Shown: one piece after another, positions 14,003 to 17,472 of the stretch
Layout of the letters: the number at the start of each line of letters is the position of its first letter
Numbering within the stretch: position 1 is the stretch's first letter
From: a bacterium
GTDB lineage: Bacteria > Planctomycetota > J058 > JAJDCP01
DNA: 17,472 bases
Assembly (NCBI GenBank): GCA_030428695.1
Contig: JAUIEM010000204.1
Location: forward strand, 1-17,472
Direction: 5' to 3'
The notes under the pieces: model-generated
Databases searched by the model: none
Told to the model about the DNA's origin: nothing
Seen by the model: the letters and a program-made list of their open reading frames with translations, nothing else
Program-made: the position numbers and the translations under genes

Positions 14003-14051
14003 CCGTCTTGCGGCTAAACCCTCCGGGTCGCCCGCGGCGACGGCAAGACGG
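14003..14051 (+). repeat. Nested inverted repeat (REP-like)
   Basis: The outer arms CCGTCTTGC (14003-14011) and GCAAGACGG (14043-14051) pair over 9 bases. Inside, GTCGCC (14027-14032) and GGCGAC (14036-14041) pair around CGC. It starts 30 bases after the low-GC gene stop, so it could also act as that transcript's 3' hairpin. Confidence 0.55.
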
Positions 14052-14067
14052 TTCAATCCGAAACGAA

Positions 14068-14201
14068 CTGACCTCAGCATGAGTCTTGTCCCGGCTCGGC
14101 GGGCGGGGGTAAACCCCGCCCCTACCCCCGGAAAAGCGCACACCGAGGTAGGGGAGGGGTTTACCCCCTCCCGTCGTACTTCGGGAACTGACAGAGGTCA
14201 G
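14068..14201 (+). repeat. Large imperfect palindrome, REP/MITE-like element
   Basis: The outer arms CTGACCTC (14068-14075) and GAGGTCAG (14194-14201) are perfect inverted copies. The inner arms 14101-14131 and 14143-14172 are about 30 bases each and pair with only a few mismatches around GGGGGTAAACCCC / GGGGTTTACCCCC, closing on an A-rich loop (14132-14142). The core resembles extragenic palindromes seen widely as GTAGGGG-GGGTTTACCCC in bacterial genomes (from memory). It has no coding potential. Confidence 0.65.
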
Positions 14202-14446
14202 CAGGATCTGCGCCCTCCGCAGCCTCGTGAGACCGTCCGACACTCCGTGTGCGCACGCTGCACAGAGATTGTCCGGGACCCCCGCAGCACCCGTGGCGGC
14301 GACCAGGCTCAGCCCTGTCGTCGCGGTGCCCGGAACACCAGCGCGGAGGCGGCGCCGGGACCAGCCGATGAGCCACCAGCCCAGCGAAGGCGTCACCGGC
14401 GCGCAGTTTGCGTACCAATGAAAGAGCTCTCCAACTGCCGAAGACC

Positions 14447-15184
14447 ATGACGCGCCTGCTCCTGCTCCTATGCCTGACCCCGACCGGCTGCATGACCGAC
14501 GGCCTGTGGAGCAGCTACCGCCCTGTGGAAGACACCTACCGCGGCGTGTACCTGCAGGCAGCCCTCGATCCCCATTCCGGCCCGCCCCGGCTGCTCCTGC
14601 GCTGCGCCTTCCCGGGCAGCAGCGAGAGCGCCGTCATCGCCGTCACGCCGCCCGCCCAGAAGCTCGAGATCCTCGCCCCCCACGCGCTCGAGAATCCGAC
14701 GCCCCTCCTGCCCGGGGAGCCGGTGACGCTCGGGGGCTTCCGCCTGCTGCTGAGGGAGGACGGCCCGCTAGAGATCGAGGGCGCCGTCTGGGAGTGGATG
14801 TTGCCGGAGGAGACCGACGGGACGCGCGCGAGCGGGATGGACGAGATCGCGACCCTCGACGGCCACTCCACGGTGCTGGCCAGGCTCTGGTACGGAACGA
14901 GCCGGCGCTTCGTGTGGCTGAGCGGCAACCGCACCTGGGTCGACGATCTCCCGGACGCGTCGCGGGCCCCGTTCCGCCTGGAAGCGAACCTGCGCGAACG
15001 CGGCTCGCACAGCACTCTGGAGATCGCAGGCGCGACCCGCATCCTCGACCGGCCGCTCCGGCGCACCCTCCGCCCGGACCACCCGGAAGCCGCCCGGCGC
15101 GGCGCGCTCACCCTGTTCGCCGCCGCGCTCGATGCCGCGACGTTGCCGTTCCAGCTTCCGTTCTTGATCCTCTTCGAACCTTGA
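14447..15184 (+). CDS. Small lipoprotein, paralogue 2
   Basis: 245 residues from ATG 14447, aligned by homology with the starts of copies 3-5; an upstream in-frame ATG (14408) would place charged residues before the signal. The signal is MTRLLLLLCLTPTG with Cys15; Pro at -3 is atypical for a lipobox. Shared blocks follow: LWSSYRPVEDT, QAALDP, GPPRLLLRCAFPG, PPAQKLEIL, GEPVTLGGFRLLLREDGPLE, WEWMLPEETDGTRASG, RLWYGTSRRFVWL and LEIAGATRILDRPLR. The hydrophobic end is LDAATLPFQLPFLILF. The first 230 bases align without gaps to copy 3 at a constant offset of 749. This is the first gene of a tight run: 11 bases to copy 3. The ribosome site is weak here, unlike in copies 3-5. Function unknown; expected to be anchored to the outer membrane on the periplasmic side. 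Confidence 0.85.
   Translation: MTRLLLLLCLTPTGCMTDGLWSSYRPVEDTYRGVYLQAALDPHSGPPRLLLRCAFPGSSESAVIAVTPPAQKLEILAPHALENPTPLLPGEPVTLGGFRLLLREDGPLEIEGAVWEWMLPEETDGTRASGMDEIATLDGHSTVLARLWYGTSRRFVWLSGNRTWVDDLPDASRAPFRLEANLRERGSHSTLEIAGATRILDRPLRRTLRPDHPEAARRGALTLFAAALDAATLPFQLPFLILFEP
14579..14676 (+). repeat. 98-bp near-identical patch, copy in lipoprotein 2 (partner 15328-15425)
   Basis: Compared by eye with 15328-15425, only 4 of 98 bases differ, including at third codon positions, while the later parts of the two genes differ at many sites and by insertions. The patch encodes the GPPRLLLRCAFPG to KLEIL region. Confidence 0.7.
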
Positions 15185-15195
15185 GGCGAGAGACG

Positions 15196-16029
15196 ATGCC
15201 GCGCCTGCTCCTGCTCCTGTGCCTGACCCCGACCGGCTGCATGACCGGCCTCCTGTGGAGCACCTACCGCCCGCTCGCGGACACCCAGCGCGGCGCGTAT
15301 CTGCAGGCCGCCATCGATCCTCGCCCCGGCCCGCCCCGGCTGCTCCTGCGCTGCGCCTTCCCGGGCAGCGGGGAGAGCGCCGTCATCGCCGTCACGCCGC
15401 CCGACCAGGAGCTCGAGATCCTCGCGGACCAGGCGCTCGTCGATCCTGTGCCGCTTGTGGCCGGGGAACCGGCGACGGTCGGGGGCTTCCACCTGTTCCT
15501 GCGGGACGAGGGCCCGCTCGAGATCGAGGGGGCCATCTGGGAGTGGAGGTTGCCAGAGCAGAAGGACGGGACGCGCGCCCGCAGCGTGCGCGAGATCGCG
15601 CTGGTGCGGGACGATGACGAGCGCCTCATCGTGTCGCTCGATCTCTGGTACGGGGAAGGAACGCGCCGCTACGTCAAGCTGCGCGGCACCCGCGCAGTGT
15701 TCGACGACAACCCTGCCTGGGACCGCGGGAGCTTTCCCCTCGTGGCGCAGCTGCGGGAGCGCGCCGCGCACAGGGTTCTGGAGATCGAGGGGGCGACACG
15801 CGTCCTCGACCGGCCGCGGCGCCAGACCTTGACCACGGATCACGCGAAGGCCGCGTGGCGCGGCGCGGTCACGCCCTGGTCCGTCGCGGCGGACGTCGCG
15901 ACGCTGCCCGTCCAGATCCCGCTCTGGATCTCTTTCGCCATCTCCCCGCCGCAGATTCCGTCACGCGCGGCGCGGGCCGAGGTTGCGCCGCGGCGACGGC
16001 CGATGCCCGCCCAGCCTGAAGAGGAGTGA
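15196..16029 (+). CDS. Small lipoprotein, paralogue 3, with C-terminal extension
   Basis: 277 residues, the longest complete copy. The ATG at 15196 is preceded by GAGGCGAGAG, which overlaps the previous stop. Signal to Cys15 (same PTGC box as copy 2). Family blocks: YRPLADT 24-30, GPPRLLLRCAFPGSGESAV 45-63, QELEIL 71-76, GEPATVGGFHLFLRDEGPLE 90-109, WEWRLP 115-120, DGTRARS 124-130, LDLWYGEGTRRYVKLRG 148-164, VLEIEGATRVLDRP 194-207. The hydrophobic segment is ADVATLPVQIPLWISF 232-247. After it, a tail of about 30 residues rich in Arg, Ala, Pro and Glu is not shared with the others and may be newly acquired 3' sequence. It is 2 bases from copy 4, so it is co-translated. No enzyme motif was recognised. 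Confidence 0.85.
   Translation: MPRLLLLLCLTPTGCMTGLLWSTYRPLADTQRGAYLQAAIDPRPGPPRLLLRCAFPGSGESAVIAVTPPDQELEILADQALVDPVPLVAGEPATVGGFHLFLRDEGPLEIEGAIWEWRLPEQKDGTRARSVREIALVRDDDERLIVSLDLWYGEGTRRYVKLRGTRAVFDDNPAWDRGSFPLVAQLRERAAHRVLEIEGATRVLDRPRRQTLTTDHAKAAWRGAVTPWSVAADVATLPVQIPLWISFAISPPQIPSRAARAEVAPRRRPMPAQPEEE
15328..15425 (+). repeat. 98-bp near-identical patch, copy in lipoprotein 3 (partner 14579-14676)
   Basis: Direct-repeat partner of 14579-14676 at an offset of 749 bases. The four differences are two in the codon pair after GGGCAGC and two around the Gln codon before CTCGAGATC. Confidence 0.7.
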
Positions 16030-16031
16030 CG

Positions 16032-16838
16032 ATGCCGCGCCTGCTCCTGATCCTGTGCCTGACCCAGACCGGCTGCATGACAGCGTTGTTGTGGCGTACG
16101 TACCATCCGATCGAGGAGACCAGCGACGCCGACTTCCTCGAAGCCGCCCTGTCCCTCGAGCCCGGGCCGCCGCGCCTGCTGCTGCGCTGCGCCTTCACCG
16201 CCGGGGACAGCGCGGTGCTCGCGCTGACCCCACCGGCCCAGGAGATCGAGGTGCGCCCGGGGCGGCCGCTCGTCGATGGGCGTCCCCTGGTCGCCGGCGA
16301 GCCGATCACGCTCGGCGGCTTCGAGCTGCTGCTGCGCGAGGACGGGCGCCTCGAGGTCGGGGGAGCGCAGTGGGAGTGGGCGCTGCCCGCCCAGGACGAC
16401 GGGACCCGCGCCAGCAGCCTGCGCCACATCTGGCTCATCGCGGACATCGACGAGACCCCGACCGTGCTCGCCGAGCTCTGGTACGGGGACACCGGCAGCC
16501 GCTACGTACAGCTGCGCGGCACGGAGTCCCGCTTCCCGCGGAATCCCGACTGGGTGCGCGAGCCCTTCCCGCTCACGGCCACGGTGGCCGACCGCGGCGA
16601 CCACGCCGCGCTCGTTGTCGAGGGCGCGACGCGCATCCTCGACCGCCCGGTGCGCGATCGTTCGTTGCCGAACCCCGCGGGGATCGCGCCGCGCATCCCC
16701 TGCACGCCCTTCGCCGTCGCGCTCGACATCGCGACCGCGCCGCTCCAGCTCCCGGTGGCGATCCTGTTCACCCTCTATCCGATCCGGATCTTCGTCGACA
16801 GCCCCCGGGTCCCGGCCCGGGACCCGGTCGGGGAGTGA
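16032..16838 (+). CDS. Small lipoprotein, paralogue 4
   Basis: 268 residues. ATG 16032 follows GAGGAG (16021-16026). A GTG at 16026 in the same frame lies inside that ribosome site and is rejected. Signal to Cys15 with Gln at -3 (TQTGC). Blocks: YHPIEET 24-30, GPPRLLLRCAF 45-55, PPAQEIEV 67-74, GEPITLGGFELLLREDGRLE 89-108, WEWALP 114-119, DGTRASS 123-129, LAELWYGDTGSRYVQLRG 146-163, EGATRILDRPVR 197-208, and the hydrophobic stretch FAVALDIATAPLQLPVAILF 227-246. The stop at 16836-16838 overlaps a possible ATG for copy 5. The pattern of conserved Trp, Gly and Leu suggests one beta-rich domain per protein plus a C-terminal amphipathic or membrane-associated helix. Confidence 0.85.
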   Translation: MPRLLLILCLTQTGCMTALLWRTYHPIEETSDADFLEAALSLEPGPPRLLLRCAFTAGDSAVLALTPPAQEIEVRPGRPLVDGRPLVAGEPITLGGFELLLREDGRLEVGGAQWEWALPAQDDGTRASSLRHIWLIADIDETPTVLAELWYGDTGSRYVQLRGTESRFPRNPDWVREPFPLTATVADRGDHAALVVEGATRILDRPVRDRSLPNPAGIAPRIPCTPFAVALDIATAPLQLPVAILFTLYPIRIFVDSPRVPARDPVGE

Positions 16839-16840
16839 TG

Positions 16841-17472
16841 ATGCGACGCCTGCTCCTGTTCCTCCTGTGCTTGACCCAGACCGGCTGCATTAGCGGCCTG
16901 CTCTGGAGCGCCTACAGACCTGTCGAGGAAGACGAGGGCTCCTCCTACCTCGAGGCGGCCCTCGACCCTTCTCCCGGCCCGCCCCGGCTCCTGGTCGCCT
17001 GCGTCTTCACCGGCGGAGAGAGCGCGGTGGTCGCCCTCACTCCGCCCTACCAGAAGCTCGAGATCCTCCCGCCGACGGCGCTCGTCGACCCGGTGCCGCT
17101 CGCTCCCGAGGAGCCGGTCACCCTCGGCGACTTCCAGCTGCTCTTGCGCAGCACCGGCCGCCTGGAGGTGTCCGGCGTCGCCTGGGAGTGGCGGCTGCCC
17201 GAGGAAGAAGACGGGACCCGCGCCAGCGGCGTGCGCGACCTCGGGCTGGGGTGGAGCTTCCGCGGCGAGGAGACCGCCGTGCTCGCCGAGCTCTGGTACG
17301 GCGCCGGACACAGCCGCTATGTGCGCATCGCCGACTCCTTGGTGCGTTTCGACACGCAGCCGACGTCGGTGCCGAAGCCCTCTCTGCTCGTCGCCCGGGT
17401 GCGCGACCGCGGGGCCCACGCGACGCTGGAGATCGAGGGCGCGACGCGGATCCTCGCCCGGCCGGTGCGGAC
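16841..17472 (+). CDS. Small lipoprotein, paralogue 5 (3' end outside window)
   Basis: The frame is open from ATG 16841 to the last base, about 210 codons, with no stop in the window. A second in-frame ATG at 16838 overlaps the previous stop but lies too close to GGGGAG (16830-16835), so 16841 is preferred. Signal MRRLLLFLLCLTQTG with Cys16. The family blocks are all present: LLWSAYRPVEED, YLEAALDP, GPPRLLVACVFTGGESAVVALTPP split across positions 46-69, QKLEIL, EPVTLGDFQLLLRSTGRLE, WEWRLPEEEDGTRASG, VLAELWYG, and LEIEGATRILARPVR at the window edge. A small insertion (LGLGWSFRGEE) is unique to this copy. By comparison with copies 2-4, about 35-65 residues, including the hydrophobic tail, should follow. 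Confidence 0.85.
   Translation, partial: MRRLLLFLLCLTQTGCISGLLWSAYRPVEEDEGSSYLEAALDPSPGPPRLLVACVFTGGESAVVALTPPYQKLEILPPTALVDPVPLAPEEPVTLGDFQLLLRSTGRLEVSGVAWEWRLPEEEDGTRASGVRDLGLGWSFRGEETAVLAELWYGAGHSRYVRIADSLVRFDTQPTSVPKPSLLVARVRDRGAHATLEIEGATRILARPVR

Larger units (their letters stand above)
13974..14446 (+). other. 473-bp gene-free stretch with palindromic repeats
   Basis: The left half holds two separate inverted-repeat structures, at 14003-14051 and 14068-14201. The right half (14202-14446) contains no frame I can support as a gene on either strand; the short frames there have high-GC shadow composition. No promoter for the downstream lipoprotein operon was recognised. Confidence 0.6.

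Noticed and set aside
13752..14396. A 214-codon minus-strand frame across the palindromic region
   Set aside because: It overlaps the end of the intact low-GC gene and reads straight through the inverted repeats, whose translation gives the stock peptides such elements produce. No domain is visible.

Overview
The window is very GC-rich (roughly 70% or more over most of its length) and comes from a Gram-negative bacterium with many lipoproteins. The gene content suggests Planctomycetota or a similar high-GC lineage. It includes a receptor-type Ser/Thr kinase with a zinc ribbon, a sulfatase-modifying-factor-fold lipoprotein, a collagen-like protein and a remnant of a second planctomycete-style kinase. 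No rRNA marker is present, so the phylum is an inference. No rRNA, tRNA, CRISPR array, transposase or integrase gene was recognised.

Layout. 1-1083 (+): the tail of a collagen-like protein, then a lipoprotein with the formylglycine-generating-enzyme fold but without the cysteine pair. 1135-3503 (-): a membrane-anchored Ser/Thr kinase followed by a gene for a beta-sandwich protein that starts only a few bases after the kinase stop. 3504-3731 is a divergent promoter region. 3732-6061 (+): hisS and a UDP-glucose 4-epimerase overlapping by 4 bp. 6062-6527 holds gene debris (a kinase catalytic-loop fragment and an unrelated C-terminal scrap), hairpins and a hexamer repeat. 6528-8487 (+): a degenerate GGDEF protein and a secreted S41-type peptidase. 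8488-8727 is a structured intergenic leader. 8728-12247 (+): a complete ABC importer of the phosphonate/selenate type (binding lipoprotein, ATPase, fused double permease), with the last two genes overlapping by 4 bp. 12311 to the end (+): five paralogous small lipoproteins of an unrecognised family. The first is separated from the other four by an island of about 1.3 kb carrying a gene of about 48% GC and palindromic repeats.

The most distinctive features are the lipoprotein family array, with near-identical DNA patches between copies; the low-GC lipoprotein gene and palindromic element lying between its copies; and three intergenic tracts of the same degenerate hexamer (RATCGG), spread over 12 kb and found in both orientations.

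Functionally the window mixes housekeeping (hisS), envelope sugar metabolism (galE), signalling (kinase, degenerate GGDEF), anion uptake (ABC importer) and surface proteins. Only three sets look like transcription units by spacing: hisS-galE, the ABC importer genes, and the last four lipoproteins.
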